This document shows, piece after piece, positions 45,648 to 56,817 of a stretch of 64,000 nucleotides of DNA (position 1 is its first letter; the number at the start of each line of letters is the position of its first letter). A model generated the notes under the pieces. That model saw nothing but the letters and a program-made list of their open reading frames with translations, had not been told where the DNA came from and searched no databases. The translations under genes and the position numbers were made by a program. Where the stretch lies: assembly GCF_014905615.1 (NCBI RefSeq), contig NZ_AQGU01000025.1:434001-498000 (forward strand), in the 5' to 3' direction. Source of the stretch: Pseudoalteromonas aliena SW19 (GTDB taxonomy: Bacteria; Pseudomonadota; Gammaproteobacteria; Enterobacterales; Alteromonadaceae).

Positions 45648-47165
45648 TTAAACATCTAGCAATAAGCGAGTTGGATCTTCAAGTAACTCTTTAATAGTCA
45701 CTAAGAAACCAACAGATTCTTTACCATCAATGATACGGTGATCATAAGAAAGTGCTAAATACATCATAGGCAGTATTTCTACTTTACCATTAACCGCCAT
45801 AGGACGGTCTTGGATTTTATGCATACCCAAAATCGAAGATTGTGGCAAGTTAATGATAGGTGTAGATAGTAATGAACCAAATACACCACCGTTAGTAATA
45901 GTGAAGTTACCACCGGTCATATCAGCAAGCGTAAGCTTACCATCTCGACCTTTAAGTGCTAGTTCACGAATACCTTTTTCGATTTCAGCAACAGATAATT
46001 TGTCACAATCTTTAAGTACTGGAGTAACTAGACCACGTGGAGTAGATACTGCAATGCTGATATCAAAATAGTTATGGTAAACAATATCGTCACCATCAAT
46101 TGATGCGTTAACATCTGGGAAACGTTTAAGTGCTTCAGTTACCGCTTTCACGTAGAAAGACATGAAACCTAAACGAATACCATGACGCTTTTCAAACACT
46201 TCTTGGTACTGCTTACGAAGGCTCATGATTGGTTCCATGTTCACTTCGTTGAATGTTGTTAACATTGCAGTTGAGTTTTTAGCTTCAAGAAGACGTGTTG
46301 CAATCGTTTTACGTAAACGCGTCATTGGAACACGTTTTTGAGTACGATCGCCCATCGGTGCTGCTGGAGCAGAAGCTTCTGCTTTTTTAGCCGCTGGCGC
46401 TGGTGCTTTTAAGAAAGTATCAACGTCTTCTTTAGTTACACGACCATTTTTACCCGTGCCATTAATCTTAGAAGCGTCTAGGCCTTTCTCAGCGATTAAA
46501 CGACGAACTGATGGTGTTAATACATCTGAACTTTCGCTTGAATCTGCTGCTGGCGCTGAGTCTGCTTTTGCAGCTGGAGCCGCTGGTGCACCGCCTGCTT
46601 TAACCGAACCAATTACTTGCTCGCCTAATACAGTATCGCCTTCGCCGTGAATGATATCTCCCATGATGCCATCTTCTTGAGCGACTACTTCAAGAACAAC
46701 TTTATCGGTTTCAATATCTACCAAGTTTTGATCGCGTGTTACCGCGTCACCTGGTTGTACATGCCATGTAGCAATTGTTGCGTCTGCAACTGATTCTGGA
46801 AGTACAGGTACTTTAATGTCCACTTCTTTACCTTCTGATGCTGGTGCTGATTGCGCCGCTGGCGCGTCTTCTGATTTAGCGGGTGCTGATTCTTCTTTAG
46901 TTGAACCTTCACTTGCTGGCGCTGCATCAGCATCACCAAGTAAACCCATAACTTGATCGCCAAGTACGGTTGCACCTTCTTCTTGTGATATTTCTGTAAT
47001 TACACCGTCGTGCTGTGCAACCACTTCTAAAACCACTTTATCTGTTTCAATGTCTACTAAGTTTTGATCGCGAGTTACTTTGTCGCCAACACTTACATGC
47101 CATGTAGCAACGGTAGCATCTGCAACCGACTCAGGAAGAACAGGAACTTTAATTTCTGTGCTCAT
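45648..47165 (-). CDS. sucB: 2-oxoglutarate dehydrogenase E2 (dihydrolipoyl succinyltransferase), two lipoyl domains
   Basis: Core of the 2-oxoglutarate dehydrogenase complex. It has 505 residues, about 100 more than E. coli SucB, because the lipoyl domain is duplicated: domain 1 about 3-77 (Lys43) and domain 2 about 115-189 (Lys155), both with ETDKVVLEV. Ala/Pro/Ser-rich linkers connect them to the E1/E3-binding domain (about 220-255, [19 protein letters not shown]) and the catalytic domain with SYDHRIIDG. It follows sucA after three bases. Confidence 0.97.
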   Translation of the reverse strand: MSTEIKVPVLPESVADATVATWHVSVGDKVTRDQNLVDIETDKVVLEVVAQHDGVITEISQEEGATVLGDQVMGLLGDADAAPASEGSTKEESAPAKSEDAPAAQSAPASEGKEVDIKVPVLPESVADATIATWHVQPGDAVTRDQNLVDIETDKVVLEVVAQEDGIMGDIIHGEGDTVLGEQVIGSVKAGGAPAAPAAKADSAPAADSSESSDVLTPSVRRLIAEKGLDASKINGTGKNGRVTKEDVDTFLKAPAPAAKKAEASAPAAPMGDRTQKRVPMTRLRKTIATRLLEAKNSTAMLTTFNEVNMEPIMSLRKQYQEVFEKRHGIRLGFMSFYVKAVTEALKRFPDVNASIDGDDIVYHNYFDISIAVSTPRGLVTPVLKDCDKLSVAEIEKGIRELALKGRDGKLTLADMTGGNFTITNGGVFGSLLSTPIINLPQSSILGMHKIQDRPMAVNGKVEILPMMYLALSYDHRIIDGKESVGFLVTIKELLEDPTRLLLDV

Positions 47166-47168
47166 TGC

Positions 47169-49988
47169 TTATCCTTTATTTTCTATAGTAAGCGCGTCGG
47201 CAACGAGCGCTTGTTGTTCTTTAGTATGTACTGACATGTAACCACACGCTGGTGATGCAGAGGCTTTACGACCTGCATACTTTAATTTAGCACCTTGTGG
47301 GATTGCATCAACAAAGTGATGCTGTGAACAATACCATGCACCTTGGTTTTGCGGCTCTTCTTGACACCACACAAAATCAGTTACGTGTTGATAGCGTTCC
47401 ATAATCGTTTGCATTTCATCGTGTGGGAACGGATATAATTGTTCAACACGTACAATTGCAACATTATCTTGTTCAAGCTTACGGCGCTCTTGTAATAGCT
47501 CGTAGTAAACTTTACCGCTACAAAATACAACGCGTTCTACTTTCTCAGGCTTAATATCATCGATCTCGTCGATCATATTGTGATAAATACCTTGTGAAAG
47601 CTCTTCAAGAGATGAAGTTGCCAGCGGATGGCGTAATAACGATTTAGGCGTCATAACAATCAATGGACGACGAAGTGGTCGAACTGATTGACGACGAAGC
47701 ATAGCGTAAACTTGCGCTGGCGTTGAAGGAACACATACTTGCATATTGTGATCAGCACATAGTTGCAAGAAACGCTCTAGGCGTGCTGAACTATGCTCTG
47801 GACCTTGACCTTCGTAACCATGAGGTAACAATATTGTAAGACCACATAAACGGCCCCATTTTTGCTCACCAGAACTTAAAAACTGGTCAAATACAACTTG
47901 CGCACCATTAGCAAAATCACCAAATTGTGCTTCCCATAGTACTAATGAAGTAGGTTCCGCAGTGGCATAGCCGTACTCAAAAGCAACAACAGCTTCTTCA
48001 GATAAGACAGAATCAAATACTTGGAATGTACCTTGATCTTCACTCAAATGCTGTAAAGGCGTATAGGTAGCACCATCTGATTGACCATGAACAACAGCAT
48101 GACGATGAAAAAATGTACCACGGCCTGAATCTTGACCCGTTAAACGAATATCGGTGCCTTCAGTTACGATTGTTGCATAAGCAAGCGTTTCTGCCATCCC
48201 CCAATCGAGCGGTTTCTCACCGCTTGCCATTAACTTACGATCGTCGTAAATCTTTTTAACGCGAGATTGTGCTTTATATTGCTCAGGGTAAGACGCTATC
48301 TTCTCACCAAGTGCTTTTAATTCTTCAACTGATACACTTGCATCGTAATCAACATTCCACTCGTGGCCAACATACTTTGCCCAATCAGAAGAATGCGATG
48401 TCTCTGGCTGAATTTCTGAGACAACACAGTTGCCTTCGTCTAATGCGTTACGGTACTCATCAGCAAGAGCTTTAACTTCTTGTTCAGAAAAAGAGCCTTC
48501 AGCAATAAGTTTATCAGCATAGATTAAACGTGGAACAGGATGCTTTTTGATTTTTTGGTACATTAGAGGCTGTGTAGCATTGGGCTCATCAGCTTCATTA
48601 TGACCATGGCGACGGTAACACACTAAATCGATTACAACGTCACGCTTAAACTGGTTTCTGAAATCAAGTGCAAGTTGTGTAACAAACGCGACTGCTTCAG
48701 GATCATCAGAGTTAACATGGAAAATTGGTGACTGAACCATTTTTGCAATGTCAGTACAATAATCAGTAGAACGAACGTCATCTTGTTTTGATGTAGTAAA
48801 GCCAACTTGGTTATTGACAACAATACGAATACTACCACCACAACTAAACGCGTTAGTTTGTGACATATTAAACGTTTCTTGTACAACACCTTGACCTGCA
48901 ATCGCAGAGTCACCGTGAATAGTTATTGGGAGCGCTTTAATACCAGAACTGTCACTTAGACGGTCAAGACGAGCGCGTACTGAACCCATAACTACCGGGT
49001 TTACAATTTCAAGGTGAGACGGGTTAAACGCAAGCGCCATATGTACATTGCCACCTTTGGTAGCAAAGTCAGATGAGTAACCCATGTGATATTTAACATC
49101 GCCTGAGCTCAATGTTTCTTTATGTATTCCAGCAAACTCATCAAATAATTCTGATGGATTTTTACCAAGTACATTCACAAGCACATTTAAACGACCACGG
49201 TGAGCCATACCAATAACAGCTTCTTGTTGGCCGCTTTCGCCTGCTCGGTGAATAAGCTCTTTTAGCATAGGAACTAACGCATCGCCACCTTCCAGTGAAA
49301 AGCGCTTAGCACCTGGGAACTTAGCCCCTAAATATTTTTCAAGTCCATCAGCTGCCGTTAATCCTTTAAGGATACGAAGCTTTTCTTCTTTTTCGAATTT
49401 AGGCCTAGACTGAACAGACTCTAAACGCTGTTGTAACCAACGTTTTTCTTCTGTTGATGTGATGTGCATATACTCAGCGCCAATCGAACCACAATATGTA
49501 GTTTTTAGTGCTTGGTATAGTTCACCTAAAGGCATAGTATCGCGGCCAACGGCAAACGATCCTACGTTAAACTCGCGGTCAAAATCACTTGAAGATAAGT
49601 CGTGGTAATCTAGCTCTAAATCTCGTACACGCTCTCGTTCCCAAATGCCTAATGGATCTAGGTTTGCATTTTGGTGTCCACGAAAACGGAAAGCATTAAT
49701 AAGTTGTAGAACTTTGACCTGTTTTAGGTCACCGCCACTACCCTCTGCTACCACTACTTCTCTATGCTTGTTTTTGGCAAGCTGTGCAAACTGCGCTCGA
49801 ACTTCTGAATGCTTTACTTCAACATCCACACCATTAACTTTAGGTAATTGTTCGAACACTTCTCGCCATTCTTCTGGCACAGAAGTCGCATCGTCTAAAT
49901 ACGCTTCATAAAGCTCTTCTACATAAGCAACGTTGCCGCCGTTTAAATGTGAAGATTCTAGCCATGCCTTCATCACACCTTCGTGCAT
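47169..49988 (-). CDS. sucA: 2-oxoglutarate dehydrogenase E1
   Basis: Thiamine-diphosphate-dependent decarboxylase of 939 residues. The N-terminal E2-binding segment (WLESSHLNGGNVAYVEELYEAYLDD), the active-site blocks AHRGRLNVLVNVLGK, GDSAIAGQGVVQET and RRHGHNEADEP, and the C-terminal LLPHGYEGQGPEHSSARLERFL are all present. The ATG at 49988 is used; an ATG five codons later also has a fair ribosome-binding site. Confidence 0.98.
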   Translation of the reverse strand: MHEGVMKAWLESSHLNGGNVAYVEELYEAYLDDATSVPEEWREVFEQLPKVNGVDVEVKHSEVRAQFAQLAKNKHREVVVAEGSGGDLKQVKVLQLINAFRFRGHQNANLDPLGIWERERVRDLELDYHDLSSSDFDREFNVGSFAVGRDTMPLGELYQALKTTYCGSIGAEYMHITSTEEKRWLQQRLESVQSRPKFEKEEKLRILKGLTAADGLEKYLGAKFPGAKRFSLEGGDALVPMLKELIHRAGESGQQEAVIGMAHRGRLNVLVNVLGKNPSELFDEFAGIHKETLSSGDVKYHMGYSSDFATKGGNVHMALAFNPSHLEIVNPVVMGSVRARLDRLSDSSGIKALPITIHGDSAIAGQGVVQETFNMSQTNAFSCGGSIRIVVNNQVGFTTSKQDDVRSTDYCTDIAKMVQSPIFHVNSDDPEAVAFVTQLALDFRNQFKRDVVIDLVCYRRHGHNEADEPNATQPLMYQKIKKHPVPRLIYADKLIAEGSFSEQEVKALADEYRNALDEGNCVVSEIQPETSHSSDWAKYVGHEWNVDYDASVSVEELKALGEKIASYPEQYKAQSRVKKIYDDRKLMASGEKPLDWGMAETLAYATIVTEGTDIRLTGQDSGRGTFFHRHAVVHGQSDGATYTPLQHLSEDQGTFQVFDSVLSEEAVVAFEYGYATAEPTSLVLWEAQFGDFANGAQVVFDQFLSSGEQKWGRLCGLTILLPHGYEGQGPEHSSARLERFLQLCADHNMQVCVPSTPAQVYAMLRRQSVRPLRRPLIVMTPKSLLRHPLATSSLEELSQGIYHNMIDEIDDIKPEKVERVVFCSGKVYYELLQERRKLEQDNVAIVRVEQLYPFPHDEMQTIMERYQHVTDFVWCQEEPQNQGAWYCSQHHFVDAIPQGAKLKYAGRKASASPACGYMSVHTKEQQALVADALTIENKG

Positions 49989-50079
49989 TTATAAGCCCTT
50001 TTCTTTAGCGCAGAAATTAATAGTTATTATAACAAGATGGCTAATAATCTCTATTAGCCATCTTACAATTACTAAGTAA

Positions 50080-50796
50080 TCAAACCGCTCGGTTTAATAA
50101 CATAGATTTGATTTGTCCAATTGCTTTGGTCGGGTTAAGACCCTTAGGACAAACGCTAACACAGTTCATGATACTGTGACAACGGAACACGCTGAACGCA
50201 TCGTCTAAATCTGCTAAACGTTCTTCAGTTGCTGTATCTCGGCTATCAGCTAAGAAACGGTAAGCATGAAGAAGGCCTGCTGGACCTATGAACTTGTCTG
50301 GATTCCACCAGAACGAAGGACACGATGTTGAACAACATGCACACAAAATACACTCGTATAGCCCATCTAATTTATCACGTTCTTCAATAGATTGAAGACG
50401 CTCGCCTGCAGCAGGCGTATCATTAATTAGATAAGGCTTAACTTTTTCGTATTGAGTGTAGAACTGACTCATGTCAATAACAAGATCACGAACCACTGGC
50501 AATCCTGGTAATGGACGAACTACTATTTTACCTTTGCCATTTTTTTGTAGCGTTGATAAAGGAGTAATACATGCTAAACCATTTTTACCATTCATGTTAA
50601 CACCATCAGATCCACACACACCTTCACGGCATGAACGACGAAAAGATAATGTAGGATCTTGTTCTTTTAAAAGAATAAGTGCGTCCAACACCATCATGTC
50701 GTGACCTTCCTCTGTTTGCAAGGTGTATTCTTGCATACGAGGAGCGTTGTCAACATCTGGATTATAACGATAAACTGATAATTGTACTTGTGCCAT
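50080..50796 (-). CDS. sdhB: Succinate dehydrogenase iron-sulfur subunit
   Basis: Carries the 2Fe-2S, 4Fe-4S and 3Fe-4S clusters between SdhA and the membrane anchor. It has 238 residues with CREGVCGSDGVNMNGKNGLAC for 2Fe-2S, CILCACCSTSCP and CHSIMNCVSVCPKGLNP for the others. The ATG at 50796 has AGGAGA upstream; the longer frame to 50856 overlaps sdhA and is not used. It is separated from sdhA by ten bases. Confidence 0.98.
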   Translation of the reverse strand: MAQVQLSVYRYNPDVDNAPRMQEYTLQTEEGHDMMVLDALILLKEQDPTLSFRRSCREGVCGSDGVNMNGKNGLACITPLSTLQKNGKGKIVVRPLPGLPVVRDLVIDMSQFYTQYEKVKPYLINDTPAAGERLQSIEERDKLDGLYECILCACCSTSCPSFWWNPDKFIGPAGLLHAYRFLADSRDTATEERLADLDDAFSVFRCHSIMNCVSVCPKGLNPTKAIGQIKSMLLNRAV

Positions 50797-50806
50797 CGTC
50801 TGTCTC

Positions 50807-52579
50807 CTAGTAAACACGTGCTTTAGGTGGGAAAGCTTCACGCGTTTTAGGCGCATAGTTTACATCACGCTTGCTCATTTCATCCGTTAAAGGATTGAAT
50901 ACTGAGTGACATAACCAGTTTTCGTCATCACGATCTGGGAAGTCAAAGCGAGAATGTGCACCACGGCTTTCTGTACGGAAGTTTGCAGCTACTGCAGTTG
51001 AGTAAGCTGTTTCCATTAAGTTATCAAGTTCTAGACATTCGATGCGCTGCGTGTTGAAATCTGATGATTTATCATCAAGACGTGCATGTTGCAGACGTTC
51101 ACGAATTTCTTTAAGTTCTTGAAGACCTGTAGCCATTGAATCACCTTCACGGAATACCGAGAAGTTAAGCTGCATACATTGCTGCAAGTCTTTTTTGATT
51201 TGAACTGGATCTTCACCTTGCCCAGTCGTTGAATTTTCCCAACGATTGTAACGTGCAAGTGATGTTTCTAAATCAGACTCTGACGCGGCTTTAGATATTT
51301 CAACGTCATTAAGGTATTTGCCTAAGAAGTTACCCGCAGCACGGCCAAATACAACTAAATCAAGTAATGAGTTACCACCTAAGCGGTTTGCACCGTGTAC
51401 AGATACACAGGCGATCTCACCTACTGCAAATAAACCTTGAACCACTGTTTCGTTGCCTTGAGCATCGATTTGTAGCGCTTGGCCATTTACGTTAGTTGGC
51501 ACACCACCCATCATGTAATGACACGTTGGGATTACTGGAATTGGCTCTTTAGCAGGATCAACGTGAGCAAATGTTTTAGCTAGATCACAAACACCTGGAA
51601 GACGTAAATTAAGCGTTTCTTCACCTAAATGGTCAAGTTTTAGCTTAAGATGCGGACCCCAAGGACCATCACAACCACGACCTTCACGGATTTCTGTCAT
51701 CATTGAACGTGCAACCACATCACGAGACGCTAGGTCTTTCGCGTTTGGTGCATAACGCTCCATGAAGCGCTCGCCATCTTTATTTAAAAGATAACCGCCT
51801 TCACCACGACAACCTTCTGTTACTAGCGTACCAGCACCGGCTATACCCGTTGGGTGGAACTGCCACATTTCCATGTCTTGCATAGAAATACCAGCACGTG
51901 TTGCCATACCAACGCCATCACCTGTATTGATGTGAGCATTTGTTGTTGATGCAAAAATACGACCCGCACCACCAGTAGCAAGTACTACTGCTTTAGATTT
52001 GAAATAAGTGATTTCACCTGTTTCAATCTCAATGGCAGTACACCCTACTACATCACCATTATCGTTTTTAACTAAATCAAGTGCATACCATTCAGAGAAT
52101 ACATTTGTTTTGTTTTTTACGTTTTGTTGATAAAGAAGGTGTAATAAAGCATGACCAGTTCGGTCAGCTGCAGCGGCTGTACGCGCAGCTTGTTCACCAC
52201 CAAAGTTTTTCGATTGACCACCGAAAGGACGTTGGTAAACACGGCCATTTTCAAAACGAGAAAATGGTAGACCCATGTTTTCTAATTCAGTAATAGCTTC
52301 TGGGCCTGTTTGACACATGTATTCGATCGCGTCTTGGTCACCGATAAAATCGGAACCTTTGACGGTATCGTACATATGCCATTCCCAGTTGTCTTCGTGT
52401 GAATTACCAAGCGCTACTGTAATACCACCTTGTGCAGATACAGTGTGTGAGCGTGTTGGGAATACCTTAGATATTAATGCACACGTTTTGCCAGATTCAG
52501 TAATTGCTAGAGCGGCGCGCATACCAGCACCACCTGCACCAATTACTACGGCGTCAAATTCACGAACAGAATATTTCAC
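50807..52579 (-). CDS. sdhA: Succinate dehydrogenase flavoprotein subunit
   Basis: Oxidises succinate to fumarate with covalently bound FAD. It has 590 residues: dinucleotide-binding [11 protein letters not shown], the FAD-linking His in [10 protein letters not shown], the substrate motif [23 protein letters not shown] and [10 protein letters not shown]. The start is GTG, directly after the sdhD stop codon, with GGGGTG as ribosome-binding site. Confidence 0.98.
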   Translation of the reverse strand: MKYSVREFDAVVIGAGGAGMRAALAITESGKTCALISKVFPTRSHTVSAQGGITVALGNSHEDNWEWHMYDTVKGSDFIGDQDAIEYMCQTGPEAITELENMGLPFSRFENGRVYQRPFGGQSKNFGGEQAARTAAAADRTGHALLHLLYQQNVKNKTNVFSEWYALDLVKNDNGDVVGCTAIEIETGEITYFKSKAVVLATGGAGRIFASTTNAHINTGDGVGMATRAGISMQDMEMWQFHPTGIAGAGTLVTEGCRGEGGYLLNKDGERFMERYAPNAKDLASRDVVARSMMTEIREGRGCDGPWGPHLKLKLDHLGEETLNLRLPGVCDLAKTFAHVDPAKEPIPVIPTCHYMMGGVPTNVNGQALQIDAQGNETVVQGLFAVGEIACVSVHGANRLGGNSLLDLVVFGRAAGNFLGKYLNDVEISKAASESDLETSLARYNRWENSTTGQGEDPVQIKKDLQQCMQLNFSVFREGDSMATGLQELKEIRERLQHARLDDKSSDFNTQRIECLELDNLMETAYSTAVAANFRTESRGAHSRFDFPDRDDENWLCHSVFNPLTDEMSKRDVNYAPKTREAFPPKARVY

Positions 52580-52927
52580 TTAAACACCCCATAATACGAT
52601 TAGACCAATAGCTACGTAAGCAACGGCCATTAGGTTTAATATAAAACCTAAAACAGCACGTAACTTCGCACACTTAACATAGTCTGTAAGAACTTGCCAA
52701 AGGCCAATGCGGGTATGAACCATAATGCAAACAAGGGTAATTAATGTAAACCCTTTCATTGCTAGGTTAGAGAAGAGGCCTGTCCAGGCTTCGAAAGTGA
52801 CGTCTGGCGTCGCTAAAAAATAGCCGATAATAAAAATCGCATACGCGCTGATTATTAATGCCGTGGTACGTAAAGATACGAAATCTTGTACACCATCACG
52901 TTTAAGAGTTGCTTGATTTAAAACCAT
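52580..52927 (-). CDS. sdhD: Succinate dehydrogenase membrane anchor SdhD
   Basis: Membrane anchor of about 115 residues with three helices (about 22-42, 55-77 and 90-113). The haem ligand region is VCIMVHTRIGLWQVLTDYVK. The ATG at 52927 is preferred over a GTG at 52933; it overlaps the sdhC stop by some ten bases, so translation is coupled. Confidence 0.93.
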   Translation of the reverse strand: MVLNQATLKRDGVQDFVSLRTTALIISAYAIFIIGYFLATPDVTFEAWTGLFSNLAMKGFTLITLVCIMVHTRIGLWQVLTDYVKCAKLRAVLGFILNLMAVAYVAIGLIVLWGV

Positions 52928-53295
52928 ATCCACACCCCTGCCAATACGGCAAACACAACACCAAGAGCCATTGAAACTTTAGCGCTGAGGTTACCTGATT
53001 CAAGTTCTTCCCAATGTCCCATATCCATAATCATATGACGGATACCACCAATAAGGTGATAACCTAATACAGAAACAGTGCCCCAAGCTATAAATTTGGC
53101 AATGAATCCGTTAAACAGACCCTTGACGAATTCAAAACTTTCAGCTGAAGAGAGAGACTCTGACCAAGCCCAAATGACAAACGTTAAAGCAAAAAATAAT
53201 GCAACACCGGTGACGCGGTGAAATATTGACGCTTTAGCCGTTGCCGGCATCGATATAGTTGTTAGATCTAGATTTACAGGTCTTTGCTTTTTCAC
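52918..53295 (-). CDS. sdhC: Succinate dehydrogenase cytochrome b556 subunit SdhC
   Basis: Haem- and quinone-binding anchor subunit. Signature elements are KKQRPVNLDLTTISMPATAKASIFHRVTGVALFF and the haem ligand His in YHLIGGIRHMIMD. Family members start MKKQRPVNL, so the GTG at 53295 is taken as the start, giving 125 residues; the frame is open to a TTG at 53379, but that extension has no family counterpart. It heads sdhCDAB-sucAB. Confidence 0.93.
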   Translation of the reverse strand: MKKQRPVNLDLTTISMPATAKASIFHRVTGVALFFALTFVIWAWSESLSSAESFEFVKGLFNGFIAKFIAWGTVSVLGYHLIGGIRHMIMDMGHWEELESGNLSAKVSMALGVVFAVLAGVWIWF

Positions 53296-53379
53296 AGTTA
53301 CTTGCCCATCTTGCTCGCAGTGGAGCTCATCTACTTGCTTTTCTAAAAACCCATCAAATATTACTGATGGAACTATCAA

Positions 53380-53713
53380 AGTAAACGTATAGAATCAGTT
53401 AAAGTTCACAATAGCGTAAAAATTAAACTGTAAAACTATGTTTACCTAAATACAATACGGTTTAAAACCACCGTTAGTATATATACCCACAGGACTTTTT
53501 ACAATTCTTGTTTATTTAGAGATGTTTGCGAATTAGCCAATAGTATTATATTTAATTGATATAGAATATTTATTATACAAATGTGCATAATGTTTATAAA
53601 AATTGACTTTAACCCCCTCTTTCACGTTAAAATGCAAAGATGTGCTTAAAACAGATTTCAGAACTTTAAAATCTAAAAATCAGAATAGATATCTTAATAG
53701 GAGATACATAGCG
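53380..53713. promoter_or_regulatory. Divergent control region sdhC / gltA
   Basis: This AT-rich region carries the promoters of the sdh-suc operon and gltA. For gltA a good sigma-70 pattern is TTGACT (53603-53608) with TTAAAA (53627-53632), an 18-bp spacer. No clear ArcA or CRP site was resolved by eye. Confidence 0.55.
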
Positions 53714-55000
53714 ATGGCAGATAAAAAAGCCACAGTCCAAATTGATGGGCTAGATCCAATCGAACTTCCAATTTATCAAGGCACTGCTGGCCAAGATGTA
53801 ATCGACGTACGTACGTTAGGTGCACATGGTCACTTTACTTATGACCCAGGTTTCATGTCGACTGGCTCTTGTGAATCTGCAATTACTTATATTGATGGTG
53901 GCAAAGGCATTTTGCTTCACCGTGGTTACCCAATTGAGCAATTAGCTGAAGAATCTAACTACATTGAACTTTGCTATTTGTTACTAAATGGTGAGTTACC
54001 ATCTAAAGAGCAGTATGATGCATTCGCTAAGCAAATTACTCGCAGCACTATGCTTGATGAGAAAATTGCTAATTTCTTCCAAGGCTTCCGCTTTGATGCT
54101 CACCCAATGGCGATGCTTTGTGGTGTAGTGGGTGCGTTATCCTCTTTCTATCATGAAGACCTTGATATTACTGATGCTGAACAACGTAAAACCAGTGCTG
54201 TTAAATTAGTTGCTAAATTACCGACTATTGCTGCTATGGCTTACAAAACAAACATTGGCCAACCATTTGTTTACCCACGTAATGATTTAAGCTATGCAGA
54301 AAACTTCTTACATATGATGTTCTCTGTTCCTGCTGAAGAGTATAAAGTTAACCCAGTAACAGCTAAAGCGATGGATAAAATATTCATGCTTCATGCTGAT
54401 CACGAGCAAAATGCGTCTACGTCTACCGTTCGTCTTGCTGGTTCTTCTGGTGCTAACCCGTATGCGTGTATTGCTGCTGGTATTGCATCTCTTTGGGGTC
54501 CTGCACATGGCGGCGCTAACGAAGCATGTTTAAACATGTTAGAAGAAATTGGCTCTGTAGATCGCATTGATGAATTCGTTGCTAAAGCTAAAGATAAAGC
54601 GGACCCTTTCCGTCTGATGGGCTTTGGACACCGTGTTTACAAAAACTTCGATCCACGTGCAACAGTAATGCGTCAAACGTGTCACGAAGTACTAGCTGAG
54701 CTTAATATTCAAGATCCATTACTTGATATTGCAATGAAGCTTGAGCAAATTGCACTTGAAGACCCATACTTTGTAGAGAAGAAACTTTACCCTAACGTTG
54801 ATTTCTACTCAGGTATTATCTTAAAAGCGATTGGTATCCCAACAAGCATGTTCACTGTAATTTTTGCAATGGCACGTACAGTTGGTTGGATCACTCACTG
54901 GGATGAAATGCTATCTCAACCAGGTCATAAGATCAGTCGTCCACGTCAGCTTTATACTGGTTACACAGCACGTGACTATGTATCAACTGATAAGCGCTAA
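53714..55000 (+). CDS. gltA: Citrate synthase
   Basis: Type II (hexameric) citrate synthase of 428 residues, the entry enzyme of the TCA cycle. The catalytic residues are in [36 protein letters not shown] and the C-terminal RPRQLYTG. The ATG at 53714 ([12 protein letters not shown]) follows AGGAG. The frame extends upstream to 53603, but that part covers the promoter. Confidence 0.98.
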   Translation: MADKKATVQIDGLDPIELPIYQGTAGQDVIDVRTLGAHGHFTYDPGFMSTGSCESAITYIDGGKGILLHRGYPIEQLAEESNYIELCYLLLNGELPSKEQYDAFAKQITRSTMLDEKIANFFQGFRFDAHPMAMLCGVVGALSSFYHEDLDITDAEQRKTSAVKLVAKLPTIAAMAYKTNIGQPFVYPRNDLSYAENFLHMMFSVPAEEYKVNPVTAKAMDKIFMLHADHEQNASTSTVRLAGSSGANPYACIAAGIASLWGPAHGGANEACLNMLEEIGSVDRIDEFVAKAKDKADPFRLMGFGHRVYKNFDPRATVMRQTCHEVLAELNIQDPLLDIAMKLEQIALEDPYFVEKKLYPNVDFYSGIILKAIGIPTSMFTVIFAMARTVGWITHWDEMLSQPGHKISRPRQLYTGYTARDYVSTDKR

Positions 55001-55027
55001 TACGCTTTAATCGTGTATGAATACTTT

Positions 55028-55053
55028 AAAAGGCCGCTTTTGCGGCCTTTTTT
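55028..55053 (+). terminator. Terminator of gltA
   Basis: AAAAGGCCGC, loop TTTT, GCGGCCTTTTTT, 28 bases after the stop codon. Confidence 0.92.
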
Positions 55054-55125
55054 ATTATTTGTTACTTGAGAATAATAATAAAGTGATTACAATTCTCGCC
55101 TTAAATTACAACGTTGATGAAGCTA

Positions 55126-56352
55126 ATGACTGTTTTAGAGTTTGATATAAATAAAATTCGACGAGACTTCCCTACCTTAAATCAAACTATAAACGGCTGT
55201 CCGCTTGTTTATTTAGACTCAGGGGCTACAACACAAAAGCCGCAAAGCGTTATCGACACAACAGCCGATTTTTACACACACAAAAATGCAAATGTACACC
55301 GAGGCCGCCATTCATTGAGTGAAAACGCTACTGTATTGTATGAAAATGTGCGAAACCAAACAGCTGATTACTTTGGTGTAAAAAACAATGAAATTGTCTG
55401 GACCAAAGGGGCCACTGAGGCAATCAACCTTGTCGCAAATGGACTAAAAAGCCAAATAAGCGAAAACGATACAATAGTAATAACCCCACTTGATCACCAC
55501 GCAAATATTGTCCCATGGCAAGTTTTAACGCAGCAAACAGGGGCAAGGCTCGCTGTTATGCCATTAAATAGCGACGGTACTTTTAATATTCCTCTGTGCT
55601 GTGGATTTATTGAGAAAAATAAACCTAAGCTCGTTGCTATTACACAGGCATCTAACACGCTTGGTAATATTACTAATTTAAATGCGTTAATTACTTGCGC
55701 AAAAGCAATGGGGTCAGTTGTTTTGGTTGATGGCGCGCAAGGTTCGATGCATTTAAGACCTGATTTAAAAACGCTTAACTGCGACTTTTACGTTTTTTCG
55801 GCTCACAAAATGTTAGGACCAACAGGGTTAGGCGGCTTATATGGTCGTTATGAGCTTTTAAATACCCTACTCCCCTATCAAACCGGTGGGGAAATGATCC
55901 AAACCGTTACACTCACGCACAGTACGTATCGTGATGCTCCCGCCAAGTTCGAATCAGGCACCCCAAATATAGCGGGAGTACTCGGATTTGGTGCTGCACT
56001 TAGCTACCTAACTCAATTTAATCATGATCAAATCCTTAAACATGAGCAAAATATATTTAATTACGCCGCAAGCAAATTAAGTAATATTGAGGGTATTACA
56101 CTGTATAGCGACTTAAATAATAATATAGGTACATTGTGCTTTAATTATAAAGATGAGCATCCATATGATTTGGCAACTTTACTTGACGGTTATGGTGTTG
56201 CAGTAAGAGCTGGGCATCATTGTACACAGCCTTTAATGGCTCATTTAGGGCTTAGTGGCACCCTCAGAGCAAGTTTCGCATTTTATAATAATCATGATGA
56301 TGTAGATCAATTCATCAAAGCACTGCGCGAATCTATCGCACTTTTAGATTAA
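55126..56352 (+). CDS. csdA: Cysteine desulfurase CsdA
   Basis: PLP-dependent enzyme of the SufS/CsdA type that takes sulfur from cysteine. It has about 408 residues: YLDSGATTQKP, TKGATEAINLVA, the PLP Lys in FSAHKMLGPTG and the catalytic Cys in RAGHHCTQPLM. The ATG at 55126 gives the N terminus closest to E. coli CsdA; ATG 55117 and TTG 55114 are alternatives. The following csdE supports CsdA over SufS. Confidence 0.92.
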   Translation: MTVLEFDINKIRRDFPTLNQTINGCPLVYLDSGATTQKPQSVIDTTADFYTHKNANVHRGRHSLSENATVLYENVRNQTADYFGVKNNEIVWTKGATEAINLVANGLKSQISENDTIVITPLDHHANIVPWQVLTQQTGARLAVMPLNSDGTFNIPLCCGFIEKNKPKLVAITQASNTLGNITNLNALITCAKAMGSVVLVDGAQGSMHLRPDLKTLNCDFYVFSAHKMLGPTGLGGLYGRYELLNTLLPYQTGGEMIQTVTLTHSTYRDAPAKFESGTPNIAGVLGFGAALSYLTQFNHDQILKHEQNIFNYAASKLSNIEGITLYSDLNNNIGTLCFNYKDEHPYDLATLLDGYGVAVRAGHHCTQPLMAHLGLSGTLRASFAFYNNHDDVDQFIKALRESIALLD

Positions 56353-56365
56353 TTTTGGATGGCTA

Positions 56366-56782
56366 ATGATAAATACGTTTAACCTAGTAACTGATCCGAT
56401 AAAAAATGCGTCTGCGTGGCAGCAAAAATACCGTGAAATAATGCTACTTGGTAAAAAATTACCGCTGTTACCTGATGCGTTAAAGACAGATGACGCACTC
56501 GTACCTGGGTGCGAAAGTAAAGTGTGGATGTTTGTAGAGTTTGATTTAACTGAGAACGCATTAGTGGTCATAGGTGACTCAGACACACGTATTGTTAAAG
56601 GCTTATTAGCATTAATTTTAGCACTGTATAACGGTTTAACCCCAGAGCAAGTAATAAATATCAACGCGTATGAAGAATTTGAAAAACTAGGCTTAATTAG
56701 CCACTTAAGCGCTTCTCGCGGCAATGGGGTAAAAGCCATGGTCGAAAAAATACAAACGTTAGCCAAACAAAAAGCGCGTTAG
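56366..56782 (+). CDS. csdE: Sulfur acceptor protein CsdE
   Basis: SufE-family protein of 138 residues that accepts persulfide from CsdA. The acceptor Cys is in LVPGCESKVW near residue 51, and the LSASRGNGVKAM block is typical. It lies 13 bases after csdA, so it is co-transcribed. Its stop codon lies inside the terminator stem-loop. Confidence 0.94.
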   Translation: MINTFNLVTDPIKNASAWQQKYREIMLLGKKLPLLPDALKTDDALVPGCESKVWMFVEFDLTENALVVIGDSDTRIVKGLLALILALYNGLTPEQVININAYEEFEKLGLISHLSASRGNGVKAMVEKIQTLAKQKAR

Positions 56783-56791
56783 GCGCTTTTT
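56769..56791. terminator. Bidirectional terminator csdE / tcdA
   Basis: AAAAAGCGC, loop GTTAG, GCGCTTTTT. The csdE stop codon TAG falls in the loop. Confidence 0.9.
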
Positions 56792-56817
56792 ATAACAATA
56801 TAATAAGCAGTCTGTAT

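Noticed and set aside
53296-53379. N-terminal extension of SdhC to 53379
   Set aside because: Family members begin at KKQRPVNL; the extension starts with TTG and has no family counterpart.
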